Shown here: in pieces, positions 44,178-53,410 of the stretch
How the letters are laid out: each line of letters begins with the position of its first letter
Position numbering within the stretch: position 1 is the stretch's first letter
Assembly: GCA_964563135.1 (NCBI GenBank)
Contig: CAZLWV010000010.1
Location: 1-64,000 of the forward strand
Reading direction: 5' to 3'
Length of the DNA stretch: 64,000 nt
Source of the DNA: JAAYAY01 sp964563135
GTDB lineage: Bacteria > Planctomycetota > Planctomycetia > Pirellulales > Thermoguttaceae
Translations under genes and position numbers: made by a program
The notes under the pieces: model-generated
The model's database searches: none
Told to the model about the DNA's origin: nothing
The model's input: the letters and a program-made list of their open reading frames with translations, nothing else

Positions 44178-46733
44178 CTATGGTGTCGGCGGCGTTGGAG
44201 CCGCAGCGCCCGCAGCCGGACCGGCGGCCGGCGCCGGTTCGGTTGTTGCCGGTGCCGGGGAAGCGGCAGGGGATACGGTGCCAGCCGGCGTTGCCGGAAC
44301 GGATGTCGTTGTATCCGAGGGTGCCGCGGCATCCGCACCTGGTGCAGGAGTCGCGGGCGTCTCGGTGCTTGCCGGCGGAGCAGTACCTTCGGCAGCCTCG
44401 CCTTCCGCAGGAGCGGCAGCCGCGGCCGCGGCAGCGGCCTCGGCAGCGGCTTTCGCCTTTTCGGCCTTGATTTCCGCTCGCTTCATGGGCGGAGTGACGA
44501 CCCAAGCAAACTGCACTACGAAATCGAATCTTCTGAGCTTGATGAAGGGCTCAACACCGTCCTCGGCCTTCGCCTCGTCCTCGCCATCGGCTGCCTCTTT
44601 CGAAGCCGGCTCGCCTGTCGCCGGCGCGGGCTTGGGAGCAGCCTTGGGAGCGGGCGTAGCCGCCGTACCGGTTGTGCCCGGAGCCCCCCCCAGGGCACTG
44701 CCCGGAGCCGTGCCCGGCTTGGCCTCGAGGATGTCGTACATGGATCGTTTCGCCGCCGGATTGACAACCTGCACATCCCGGACGATCTCAGGATTCACCA
44801 GCGTGGCCCCGTACACGCCGAGTTCCTCCATGCTCACGTCCTCCGTCTCCACTTTTTCACCGCTCGGAAGGATGACGATCGGCGCCTCGGGCGTCAGGCC
44901 CTCCTGGATGGTTGCCTTGGGCAGTTTCACGATCTTGTTGTGCAGGTCCCGGATGAGCGTGTTCTGAACGTATTCGGCCCCCTGCGTCTCACCGGCAACC
45001 TCAAAGTTATGGTAATGGTAGCCCGTGAGCTGAACGATCCAGCAATCCCGACCTTCTTCCTTGGGAATCTGCAGGGCAGCGGTCTCCTCGCCGCCGGCGG
45101 CATCACTTCCGGCCGCCTTGGGAATGGAGACAACTCCCTTGCGAAGATCGTTCAGATCGGCCTCCCCTGCGGGGGGCTTCTCGTACCAGTCTTTCATGGT
45201 CGCGAACCACGTATTGGGATCGTCGACTCGCTGGCAGTCGATGGCCGTCACATGCAACTCGTTGCGGAGTTGAATATTCTCGGGCTTGGCTCCTTCCGGA
45301 TCGATGGGAAGACACTGATTGACGGCGGTCAGAAGCTCGGGCCACACGAGGCGTCCTTCCACGTTGCCCGTCAGGCTCGCGGCAATCTTGTTGACATCAT
45401 CGTATTTGCCTTTGCGGGCAGTCTCCTCCGACTTCAGATTGCTCGAATAGGTCGTAACACGTTCCGCTTCGCTCTCCGCGTCGGTCCAATTGGCGTTTTC
45501 CACGGTGGCCAGCGCGCGAGAGTGACTTCCAAAGTTGAGCGTGCACCCCAGGAGAAGAACCGCGGCGGCGGCAACGGCCCATGGCTTCTTGTTGCGGATC
45601 ATCCGCTGCTTGAAAAACTCCGGCGGAAGCAGATTGGTCTGCAGAGCCGCCTTGCCGAGGGCCTGAACGGCCAGGCCGTAAGCGACGCCAAAGGCCCCGA
45701 TATTCTCCTTGAACGCGGGCACGCTGCAGACTTCCGCACCTGACAGGCCCGTGAAGGCCTCGATTCGCTCGACCTCGAATTCCAGGGCCTGGGCAAGATA
45801 ACGGCGCAGACCCGGCAGCTTCATCGCGTTGCCCAGCACGACCATTCCGCCAATCTTGGCGGTTCGATTGATGCTGGTGAAGTAACCGATCGAACGCTGG
45901 ATTTCGGTGACCAGGTCGTTGAACACGGAACGCATGGCCTGGAACACGGCCTTCGGATCTTCAGCCGCCGCGGCATTCCGCTTCAGGTGTTCGGCCTTGG
46001 CGAAAGTGAGCTTCAACTCCTTGGTCAGGGCCCGCGTGAAGTGGTTTCCACCGAGCGGAATGCTCCGCTGCCAGACGCGATGCCCGTTGGTGATCACCAG
46101 GTCGCTGGCATCGGTCCCCATGGAGAGAACCACGAGGGATTCGGGGGGATCCTCCGGATCGAACTCTTCCCGCAAGGTCTGCTGGAAACGATCGAAGGAG
46201 ATGTAGTTGTACAGGGCAAGCGGAGTGAGTTGGACGAAGTCGACTTCGATCCCAGCATTCTTGTACGGCTCGATGGCCCGGAAGACCTGCTCCCGTTTCA
46301 TCGCAAACAGACCTACTTCCGTCTCGAGGGCAAAGCCCTCGATTTCCTCTCCGCCTCCCCCCAAAGCCTGATAGGCCCAGATCACATCGTCGAGGTCGAA
46401 GGGAATCTGCTGCCTTGCCTCGTACTGGACGATCTTGGGAATCTGCTTGGTTTCCACCGGAGGAAGCTTGATGAAGCGGGCCAAGCCGTTCTGGCCAGGC
46501 ACCGCAATCGCGACCCGGTCTCCCCGCACGCTGTTGCGTGACTGAAACTGCTTCAGCGCATCGGCGACCAATTCGATCGGATCGGCCCCCGGTTGGGTGA
46601 GAATCTTGGGGTACTCGATATAGTCGAAGGCGATCGCCTCGACCTGTTCGGGATCCTCGCCAGGGCGGCAGCGAATCGCCTTGATTCCGGCATTGCCAAT
46701 ATCGATTCCCCAGACGGCGTCACTCTTGGCCAT
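44178..46733 (-). CDS. PilM-PilN fusion protein
   Basis: 851 residues. Residues 1-365 are PilM, an actin-like ATP-binding fold: WGIDIGNAGIKAI (phosphate 1), SLVVLSMGTDASDLVITNG, and GGMVVLGNAMKLPGLRRYL. Residues about 366-380 (LQTNLLPPEFFKQR) resemble the short PilN motif that PilM normally grips. A membrane helix at about 381-400 (WAVAAAAVLLLG) and a coiled coil and soluble PilN-like region follow. The last ~170 residues are Ala/Pro/Glu-rich. In ordinary type IV pilus systems PilM and PilN are separate chains, so this gene joins the cytoplasmic and membrane parts of the alignment complex. The start at 46733 has AGGAG seven bases upstream. It heads the operon. Confidence 0.85.
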   Translation of the reverse strand: MAKSDAVWGIDIGNAGIKAIRCRPGEDPEQVEAIAFDYIEYPKILTQPGADPIELVADALKQFQSRNSVRGDRVAIAVPGQNGLARFIKLPPVETKQIPKIVQYEARQQIPFDLDDVIWAYQALGGGGEEIEGFALETEVGLFAMKREQVFRAIEPYKNAGIEVDFVQLTPLALYNYISFDRFQQTLREEFDPEDPPESLVVLSMGTDASDLVITNGHRVWQRSIPLGGNHFTRALTKELKLTFAKAEHLKRNAAAAEDPKAVFQAMRSVFNDLVTEIQRSIGYFTSINRTAKIGGMVVLGNAMKLPGLRRYLAQALEFEVERIEAFTGLSGAEVCSVPAFKENIGAFGVAYGLAVQALGKAALQTNLLPPEFFKQRMIRNKKPWAVAAAAVLLLGCTLNFGSHSRALATVENANWTDAESEAERVTTYSSNLKSEETARKGKYDDVNKIAASLTGNVEGRLVWPELLTAVNQCLPIDPEGAKPENIQLRNELHVTAIDCQRVDDPNTWFATMKDWYEKPPAGEADLNDLRKGVVSIPKAAGSDAAGGEETAALQIPKEEGRDCWIVQLTGYHYHNFEVAGETQGAEYVQNTLIRDLHNKIVKLPKATIQEGLTPEAPIVILPSGEKVETEDVSMEELGVYGATLVNPEIVRDVQVVNPAAKRSMYDILEAKPGTAPGSALGGAPGTTGTAATPAPKAAPKPAPATGEPASKEAADGEDEAKAEDGVEPFIKLRRFDFVVQFAWVVTPPMKRAEIKAEKAKAAAEAAAAAAAAAPAEGEAAEGTAPPASTETPATPAPGADAAAPSDTTTSVPATPAGTVSPAASPAPATTEPAPAAGPAAGAAAPTPPTP

Positions 46734-46887
46734 CAGACGACTCCTATTTGCCCTAATTCGGTGGGGTTCCGCAGCGACAAGCCCCCTTCATGCGTGGCAG
46801 CCACCCCATATCCGATGAACTGGCCCGATAAGGCCTCCGCTGGAAAAGTGCGCAGCCGAGTACGCTGCCCCTCTTGCCACGAATTTC

Positions 46888-46917
46888 ATCTTATCGCCGC
46901 GTTTTCCATTATGTCAA
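46888..46917 (-). promoter_or_regulatory. Candidate sigma-70 promoter of the PilM-PilN operon
   Basis: On the minus strand a perfect TTGACA (46912-46917) is followed after 18 bases by TAAGAT (46888-46893). It is about 155 bases upstream of the PilM-PilN start and sits in the only AT-rich part of the 580-base divergent gap 46734-47313, in which no gene is seen. Confidence 0.5.
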
Positions 46918-47313
46918 CAAAAAGGTCTGCCTACCACTAAACGTCCCAACTATCTCAAATTCCGTTGTCTTGCCATTCGGCCGAGGCCCGAATTCTGCTG
47001 CAATCGGCATTCTCGTACCTCGCGCTGCTGCCGGGCCCCGGGGGGCATGTCCACGCTGGACGACACGGATCACGCGGCCGACCAGAGACGGCGCCGATCG
47101 ACCTGGCAACAGCGTTCGGGCAAAACGACCTGATCGCCGCCCCACCTCGACTCTGGTCGGGCCAGCGACTATGGTGAACGAAACCCCTGCCATGGACGGT
47201 CCGGACACCTGCCGACAACAGCACGTGTTAAGCCATTATTCTGAAATGACTTACAGATGTGGCCGCGATGTTCGGGGCCGTGTTGGCGTGAGATGCCCAG
47301 TCAAATACGCAAT

Positions 47314-50097
47314 ATGAAGCTAGACAATTCAACCGTCGTTCTGCCGTGCCACAGTCTTGAGGATCTGTCGGTGGATCGCAGCTCGGCGGAGGCCGATCAG
47401 GTCCTCTCCGCCTGGTCTGCTTTCTATCATCCGGCATTGATCCTGAAGTTCCGTGCCCCCCCTGGGTGGAGGGGAGCCATCAATGCCCCCAATCCGGCGA
47501 CGGGCCATCTGGTCGTCGTTCCGCCTTGTTGCGAAAACAGCCTTCCCTCGGGGTGGCTGCAGGCGGCAGGTGGTGCCGAGGCGCTGGTGATTCGCGGCTG
47601 TGCCACAAGGGACCAGATCGTTGCCCAGGCCCTTCAGGTCGTTGAAGATCCGCTTCCAACCGGCGCGTCGCCGGAGTTGGTCAGCGACTTTCTGGCGCTT
47701 GGTTACTGCCATCTGCTAGTGGAACTGCTCACCAGGCAACTCCGATACATGAGCAATCTCGACGAGTTGGCATTCCGGAACAGTTCGCGGTCGGCTGCGG
47801 AAAAATGGGCGGAAGGAGACTGCGAGGCAGCCCGGGAACACTTGACCAGCGCGTTCGATCTGCTGACCGAGGCGAGGGAGTACTTCTATCCGGTCGAGAC
47901 CAGCCTGCTCGACTTCACCCTGGTGGCACCGACGACCATCGGCTCGGCCCTCGACGAGGCCCTGGCCCGGCGCGCCCCCACGAACCTGGTCCTTTCGGGG
48001 AGTACCCTCGAGGCGATTGCCAACCAGGCCCCGGGAACGTTGGCTAAGATTCGGGAGGCCCTCGAGGCCGGAAACCTCTCGGTTCTGGGGGGCGAATTCC
48101 AGGAGCGGGAACTGCCGCTGCTCGGACCGGAGGCCGCCCTCTGGCAGTTTCGGCGGGGGCTGGAAACCTACCAGCGGCTGCTCGGCCGGACACCCAAGAT
48201 CTATTGCCGCCGCCGGTTCGGCCTGTCCCCTGTATTGCCTCAGATTCTGCAGAAGTTCGGTTTCGCTGGGGCGTGCCATTTCACGCTCGACGACGGCCGT
48301 TTTCCCACCGGCAACCAGAGCCGCATCAAGTGGGAGGGAGTCTCCGGGGCTTCGATCGACGCCCTTGTCCGATTGCCATGCGACGCGAATCGAGCCCGCA
48401 CGTTTCTGGCGTTGTCGGAGCGACTGGGAAACGCCATGGACCTGGACCACGCGGCCACCGCCGTGTTCGCCCATTGGCCGGGAACTCAGAGCGTGTGGTA
48501 CGACGACCTGATTCACGGATGCAGCTACTCGCCCGTCTTCGGCCGGTTCCTCTCAATCGACGAGTACTTCAAGAACACGAAGTATACGGGGCAGACCGCG
48601 CGCTATCCGCTCGACGGCTACCGGTCTCCTTTCCTGAGACAGGCGATCGCCACCAAGGACAGCACCCCGCTGTCGCGATGGCAGGAAGCGGCAGCGGCGG
48701 AGATGCAGGTGCAGGTGGGAGATTCCCTGAAAACCATGGCGGCCATGCTCGGCTGTCCGCCTGATGCCGGCGAGCAGACCACTGCCGATCTTCTGCAGTC
48801 AATTCGTGACAGGCTGGCCCCTGGCGTCCCCAGCTCTGGGCCGGGATGCCTGGTGGTCAACCCGCTGCCGCTGGCACGGCGGATCCCGGTGGATGTCAGT
48901 TCGTGGGATCGACTGCCGGTTGTCGGCGATGTTGTGGCAGCCGCCGCCGAGGCCAGCGGCCGCAAGACGGCGATCGTCAACGTGCCGGCGATGGGGTTCG
49001 CCTGGATCCGTCCGGACCAGGCGGCTCCGGATCCGCAGCCGGCAAGAGTTCGCCGGGGCTGGCTTGGGGCGAAGAAGCAGGGCACTGCTCCACCCATGGC
49101 CGAGGAGAACATCCTGCGAAATGATTTCTTTCAGGCGCAAATCGATCCGGCAACGGGTGCCCTGCGCTCCGTTCACGACTACCGCACGCGAGACAACCGC
49201 CTGGGCATGCAGATCGCGTTTCGCCGGGCTCCGGTCCGCCAGACAGAGGAAGACGAAGAGCTGGAAACGCTCTACACGGTGATGGCGGCCGATGAACTGT
49301 CGGTGCGATCGGCTGGACCGCTCGTGGGCGAGATCGCCGTGCGAGGCCGGCTGCTCGAGCGCGACGGCACCTGCGCGGCGCGCTACCAGCAGGTTCTCCG
49401 CGCCGTGCGGGGAAGCCGCATCCTGGAGATCGACCTGACCCTTGCGCCGGATCGTCTGCCTGATGGAGCCCCGTGGCAGACCTACTATGCGGCTCGATTC
49501 GCCTGGAGCGATCCGACGGCCGATCTCTACACGGGAATCGGCACGGCAACGCTCCGGAACCCGGCCACGCAACTGGAAGCGCCCTGGTTCTTGGACGTGC
49601 GCAGCGAGAGGGTCAACACCACGATTCTGACGGGAGGATTGCCTTACCATCGCCAGCACGGACCGCGAAAACTGGATACGCTGCTTGTTGTGGCAGGAGA
49701 AACCCAGCGGCGATTCCGCCTGGGAGTCGGCATCGACGTTGCCTACCCCTATACGGCTGCCTGCGAGTTGCTTGCCCCGGCTCTCGTACTGGCCGACGCA
49801 GGTGCGGCCATGGGCCCGCAGTCGGGGTGGTTGTTCCATCTCAATGCCAGAAACGTGATCGCGACGTCCTGGGAGCCGGCGTTCGAAGACGGGCGTCTGC
49901 GAGGGATCCGCGTACGCTTGGCGGAAACGGAGGATCGCGGCGGCACGCTGACACTCCGGTCGTTCCGCACGATCGCCAGGGCGAGGAAGGTTGATTTTCT
50001 CGGCCAGGTGCTCGACGAACTGAAGGTCGAAGGCGACCGCGCCAGCGTGCCCTTCCAGGGACACGAGTGGATGCAGATCGAAATCGATTTCGAGTGA
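47314..50097 (+). CDS. GH38-like glycoside hydrolase family protein
   Basis: 927 residues without a signal peptide. After an N-terminal region of unknown type (VVLPCHSLEDL, WSAFYHPALILKF) there is a GH38/GH57-like alpha/beta segment (LSVLGGEFQERELPLLGPEAALWQFRRG, IYCRRRFGLSPVLPQILQKFGF, CHFTLDDGRFP). The C-terminal half has the all-beta alpha-mannosidase-type domain (ILRNDFFQAQIDPATGALRSVHDYR, NRLGMQIAFRR). The catalytic Asp cannot be assigned with certainty, and the HxD metal motif of true GH38 enzymes is not evident near the N-terminus, so activity is uncertain. No good ribosome site marks the start; MKLDNSTVVLP at 47314 is preferred over ATGs at 47257 and 47293. Confidence 0.65.
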   Translation: MKLDNSTVVLPCHSLEDLSVDRSSAEADQVLSAWSAFYHPALILKFRAPPGWRGAINAPNPATGHLVVVPPCCENSLPSGWLQAAGGAEALVIRGCATRDQIVAQALQVVEDPLPTGASPELVSDFLALGYCHLLVELLTRQLRYMSNLDELAFRNSSRSAAEKWAEGDCEAAREHLTSAFDLLTEAREYFYPVETSLLDFTLVAPTTIGSALDEALARRAPTNLVLSGSTLEAIANQAPGTLAKIREALEAGNLSVLGGEFQERELPLLGPEAALWQFRRGLETYQRLLGRTPKIYCRRRFGLSPVLPQILQKFGFAGACHFTLDDGRFPTGNQSRIKWEGVSGASIDALVRLPCDANRARTFLALSERLGNAMDLDHAATAVFAHWPGTQSVWYDDLIHGCSYSPVFGRFLSIDEYFKNTKYTGQTARYPLDGYRSPFLRQAIATKDSTPLSRWQEAAAAEMQVQVGDSLKTMAAMLGCPPDAGEQTTADLLQSIRDRLAPGVPSSGPGCLVVNPLPLARRIPVDVSSWDRLPVVGDVVAAAAEASGRKTAIVNVPAMGFAWIRPDQAAPDPQPARVRRGWLGAKKQGTAPPMAEENILRNDFFQAQIDPATGALRSVHDYRTRDNRLGMQIAFRRAPVRQTEEDEELETLYTVMAADELSVRSAGPLVGEIAVRGRLLERDGTCAARYQQVLRAVRGSRILEIDLTLAPDRLPDGAPWQTYYAARFAWSDPTADLYTGIGTATLRNPATQLEAPWFLDVRSERVNTTILTGGLPYHRQHGPRKLDTLLVVAGETQRRFRLGVGIDVAYPYTAACELLAPALVLADAGAAMGPQSGWLFHLNARNVIATSWEPAFEDGRLRGIRVRLAETEDRGGTLTLRSFRTIARARKVDFLGQVLDELKVEGDRASVPFQGHEWMQIEIDFE

Positions 50098-50233
50098 CAG
50101 CCGGCCACGACCAGGCGTGGAGAAGCCGTCTCCTGGAACAGGAGAGGGGGATTCTCCTTCCGCAACCCGAGGTGAAACCAGCGACAGCCTGCAGACGAGC
50201 CGGTAACGACTTTCAACAAGAGCGAGCCCCCAG

Positions 50234-50878
50234 ATGATAGTAACCATTGACGGCCCCGCCGGAGCCGGAAAGAGCACGGTAGCCCGGAGACTTGCAGACC
50301 GGCTCGGGTTCAGCTATCTGGACACGGGTGCCATGTACCGCGCCGTGGCACTGGCCGGTCTGCGGCAACAGATCGACTGGCAGGATGAAGGGGCAGTGAA
50401 TGAGCTGGCCACCCGGACGGACGTCCGGTGGCAGGGAAGCCGCATTCTGTTGAACGGCGAGGACGTGAGCGACAAGATCCGCACGACGGACGTGACCAGT
50501 TCGGTTGGCCGGGCTGCCGATCGGCCCGAGGTGCGACGCTGGCTCGTCCAGCTTCAACGTTCGGCGAGCGAAGGGGTGTCGCTGGTGACCGAGGGGCGCG
50601 ACCAGGGATCGGTCGTGTTTCCGGATGCCGCCTGCAAGATCTATCTCGTCGCGAAGCCTGAGGAGCGGGCCCGACGCCGGGTCCAGGACTTTCACGTCCG
50701 TGGGGAGGAGGTCGATTTCGACCAGGTGCTGGCCGACATCGCCCGCCGAGACGAGGCCGACCGGTCGCGGCCTGTGGGAGCGCTGGTGATGGCCGACGGG
50801 GCCGTCTGCGTGGAAACCGACGGGCTGAGCATCGACGAGGTGGTGGATCGGCTGGAGGCAATCGTTCGCCGGGCATGA
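50234..50878 (+). CDS. cmk: Cytidylate kinase
   Basis: 214 residues. Phosphorylates CMP and dCMP with ATP. The P-loop GPAGAGKST (residues 7-15) opens the protein, followed by YLDTGAMYRAVAL, VTSSVGRAADRPEVR, VTEGRDQGSVVFPDA and RARRRVQD. The NMP-binding and lid regions are intact and the length is slightly short, as in many non-proteobacterial enzymes. cmk next to rpsA is a widespread arrangement, and the two genes are adjacent here as well. Confidence 0.94.
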   Translation: MIVTIDGPAGAGKSTVARRLADRLGFSYLDTGAMYRAVALAGLRQQIDWQDEGAVNELATRTDVRWQGSRILLNGEDVSDKIRTTDVTSSVGRAADRPEVRRWLVQLQRSASEGVSLVTEGRDQGSVVFPDAACKIYLVAKPEERARRRVQDFHVRGEEVDFDQVLADIARRDEADRSRPVGALVMADGAVCVETDGLSIDEVVDRLEAIVRRA

Positions 50879-50890
50879 ATCGAGGCGGCC

Positions 50891-50930
50891 GGCAAGAAAG
50901 AACGGCAAAAAGCCCGTTCCGAGTCTTGCC
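50891..50930 (+). other. Two-part hairpin in the cmk-rpsA interval
   Basis: GGCAAGA (50891-50897) pairs with TCTTGCC (50924-50930), and inside it GAACGG (50900-50905) pairs with CCGTTC (50914-50919) around an A-rich loop. No T-run follows, so it is not a standard terminator. It could stabilise the cmk 3' end or belong to a structured rpsA leader. Confidence 0.45.
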
Positions 50931-51033
50931 TGCGCCCCGCAGAATGCCGAAAAGAAAGAGATCGGACGCCGGTCGGCGTTTCTCCAGTTTTCCTTGCCTC
51001 GCGTGAAATTCTGTACAAATGAATCACGCGCGA

Positions 51034-51062
51034 TTGTGGGAACAGAGGGGCTTTGATATATT
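51034..51062 (+). promoter_or_regulatory. Candidate rpsA promoter
   Basis: TTGTGG (51034-51039) and TATATT (51057-51062) are separated by 17 bases. The pair lies 180 bases upstream of rpsA, in the 364-base gap after cmk, so a transcript from here would have a long untranslated leader. Confidence 0.4.
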
Positions 51063-51242
51063 TGACGGATTGCCGACAGCCCGCGGTTTCCCTCCATAGG
51101 TGGGGGGACGGACAGACGGCAGGACAACTTAGCAGCGAGGGGCACGAGACCGGGACTTCCGGACCGCTGGGTTCATCCCGGAGCATCTCTCGTTAAACGT
51201 TTTGCCTGTCGCTTCTTACGTTCAGGAATCTAGTACTCGGCT

Positions 51243-53081
51243 ATGGTCAATCGCAACCTGATTCGAGGTCTCGACCTCAACGACGCGGAATGGGAAAACG
51301 AACTCCAAGAGGCGATGGGGGGGGATATTGAACTCGATCAAATTCTTCCACCCGACGAAGTCAACGTCAACCAAATCGTCGAAGGGAAGATCATCCGCGT
51401 TGAAGGCGACTTCGTCCTCGTAGATGTCGGATACAAGAGCGAAGGCATGATCCTTCGCAGCGAGTGGGAAGAAACGGACGAGGAGCCCAAGCCCGGCCAG
51501 GTCCTCAAAGTGCTCATTGAGGATGTCGAGGACGTTGCCGGCCCGGTCGATGACCACCGGGGTATGATCGCGCTCAGCAAGCGCAAGGCGGAAAAGATCA
51601 AGGCCTGGATGGACGTCATGGAGACGGTCCACGAGGGGGACGTGGTCACGGGCGTCGTCAACCGGAAGATCAAGGGTGGATTGCTGGTCGATATCGGCGT
51701 AGCGGTCTTTCTGCCGGCCAGCCAAGTCGATATCCGCCGCCCTTCCGATATTGGCGACTACATCGGGCGCACGGTCCAGTGCATCGTCCTGAAGATCGAC
51801 GAAGCGCGGCGCAACATCGTCGTGAGCCGGCGAGCTCTGATTGAGGCCGAGCGGGCTGAGAAGAAGTCGCAGTTGCTCAGCGTTCTCCAGGTAGGCCAGC
51901 TCCGCAAGGGCATCGTCAAGAACATCGCCGAATTCGGGGCGTTCGTCGACCTGGGCGGCATTGACGGCTTGCTCCATATTACCGACATGAGTTGGGGCCG
52001 GATCAATCATCCCTCCGAGATCGTCTCAATCGACCAGGAGATCGAGGTCCAGATCCTTCACATCGACCACGAGAAGGAGAAGATCGCCCTGGGGCTGAAG
52101 CAGAAGCAGCCTAGCCCGTGGGAAACGGTCGGTGACAAGTACCCCGTGGGAAGCCGCGTTCGCGGCACGGTGGTCAACGTGATGAGCTACGGCGCCTTCG
52201 TCAAGCTGGAAGAAGGCATCGAAGGCCTCGTGCACATCAGTGAGATGTCGTGGACCAAGCGCATCAGTCACCCGAGCGAACTGGTCCAGATCGACGACGA
52301 GATCGAAGTGGTCGTCCTGGGAATCAACAAAGAGAAGCAAGAGATTTCCCTGGGAATGAAGCAGACCCAGGACAACCCGTGGGACCACGTGATGGACAAG
52401 TACCCCCCCGGATCCGATGTCCGAGGCAAGGTGCGGAACCTCACCAACTACGGCGCCTTCATCGAGATCGAGGAGGGAATCGACGGCCTGCTCCACGTGA
52501 GCGACATGTCATGGACACGGAAGATCAGCCACCCGAACGAGGTGGTCGAGAAAGGGCAGGAGATCGACTGCCGCGTGATCTCGGTCGACCAGGACCGTCG
52601 GCGCATCGCGCTGGGCCTCAAGCAGTTGTCGGAGGACCCGTGGGCTCGCGATATCCCGTCGAAGTACGAGCCCGGCCAACTCGTCAAAGGCACGGTCACG
52701 AAGATCACCAACTTCGGCGTGTTCGTCGGCCTGCAGGACGGCCTGGAAGGCCTGCTCCACATCTCGGAACTGGCCGACCACAAAGTCGAAAATCCGGAAG
52801 AGATCGTCAAGGTCGGGGAAGAAATCGAGGTCAAGATTCTTCGAGTCGACCCCGACGAGCGGAAGATCGGCCTGTCGCGGAAGCGCGTCGAGTGGGCCGA
52901 GGAAGCCGAGGCCGAAGAGGAACCCGAGAGCAAGCCCAGTTCTTCCGGCCCCAAGTTCGAGCTCAAGGGGGGCGTGGGCCACAGTTCAGGCCCGCTGATC
53001 GCTCCCATGCAGCCGGCTCCGGATTCCGAATCGGACGAGCAGAAACCGGGGAATGGCGATTCGGCGGAATCCGCCGGTTAG
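51243..53081 (+). CDS. rpsA: 30S ribosomal protein S1
   Basis: 612 residues with six S1 (OB-fold RNA-binding) domains at about 44-118, 130-200, 215-287, 299-374, 386-461 and 475-548. The last four share the strong cores GAFVDLGG, GAFVKLEEG, GAFIEIEEG and GVFVGLQDG with HISEMSW/HVSDMSW-type strands. Domains 1 and 2 are divergent, as in S1 proteins that dock on the ribosome. The tail is acidic, then Ser/Pro-rich. It delivers mRNA to the 30S subunit. No Shine-Dalgarno precedes the ATG, which is common for rpsA. cmk lies upstream and a strong terminator downstream. Confidence 0.96.
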   Translation: MVNRNLIRGLDLNDAEWENELQEAMGGDIELDQILPPDEVNVNQIVEGKIIRVEGDFVLVDVGYKSEGMILRSEWEETDEEPKPGQVLKVLIEDVEDVAGPVDDHRGMIALSKRKAEKIKAWMDVMETVHEGDVVTGVVNRKIKGGLLVDIGVAVFLPASQVDIRRPSDIGDYIGRTVQCIVLKIDEARRNIVVSRRALIEAERAEKKSQLLSVLQVGQLRKGIVKNIAEFGAFVDLGGIDGLLHITDMSWGRINHPSEIVSIDQEIEVQILHIDHEKEKIALGLKQKQPSPWETVGDKYPVGSRVRGTVVNVMSYGAFVKLEEGIEGLVHISEMSWTKRISHPSELVQIDDEIEVVVLGINKEKQEISLGMKQTQDNPWDHVMDKYPPGSDVRGKVRNLTNYGAFIEIEEGIDGLLHVSDMSWTRKISHPNEVVEKGQEIDCRVISVDQDRRRIALGLKQLSEDPWARDIPSKYEPGQLVKGTVTKITNFGVFVGLQDGLEGLLHISELADHKVENPEEIVKVGEEIEVKILRVDPDERKIGLSRKRVEWAEEAEAEEEPESKPSSSGPKFELKGGVGHSSGPLIAPMQPAPDSESDEQKPGNGDSAESAG

Positions 53082-53170
53082 ACTCGTTTGGCGACGGGAT
53101 GCAACCCGCGGAGCAGGGTGTTTTTGCCCAGCTACGCCAGGAATAAACCCGTCCTTCAATACGACCGCAC

Positions 53171-53212
53171 ACGACCCCGTCGGAGACACTCCGGCGGGGT
53201 CGTTCTTTTCCC
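53171..53212 (+). terminator. Rho-independent terminator of rpsA
   Basis: ACGACCCCGTCGGAG (53171-53185), an ACA loop and CTCCGGCGGGGTCGT (53189-53203) make a 15-base stem with a single G-T pair, followed by TCTTTTC. It lies 90 bases after the rpsA stop codon and before the sigma-factor gene. It is the clearest terminator in the window. Confidence 0.9.
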
Positions 53213-53410
53213 TACGGCCGGTACCTCGCACACATCCGGTCCACCTCGTCAAAAGTTCGCTCGGCTGTAGAGTCCTCCTGGATTCCGTCGATAGCTTTTC
53301 TACCTTGGGAGACCCTTGCCACAGGGTGAGCCATCCCGCGGCCTGAAACATCCGGGGGGCTTCGTAGCGGCTCCACCCGTCCTAGATCACACCTTCGACC
53401 GACGCGCACA

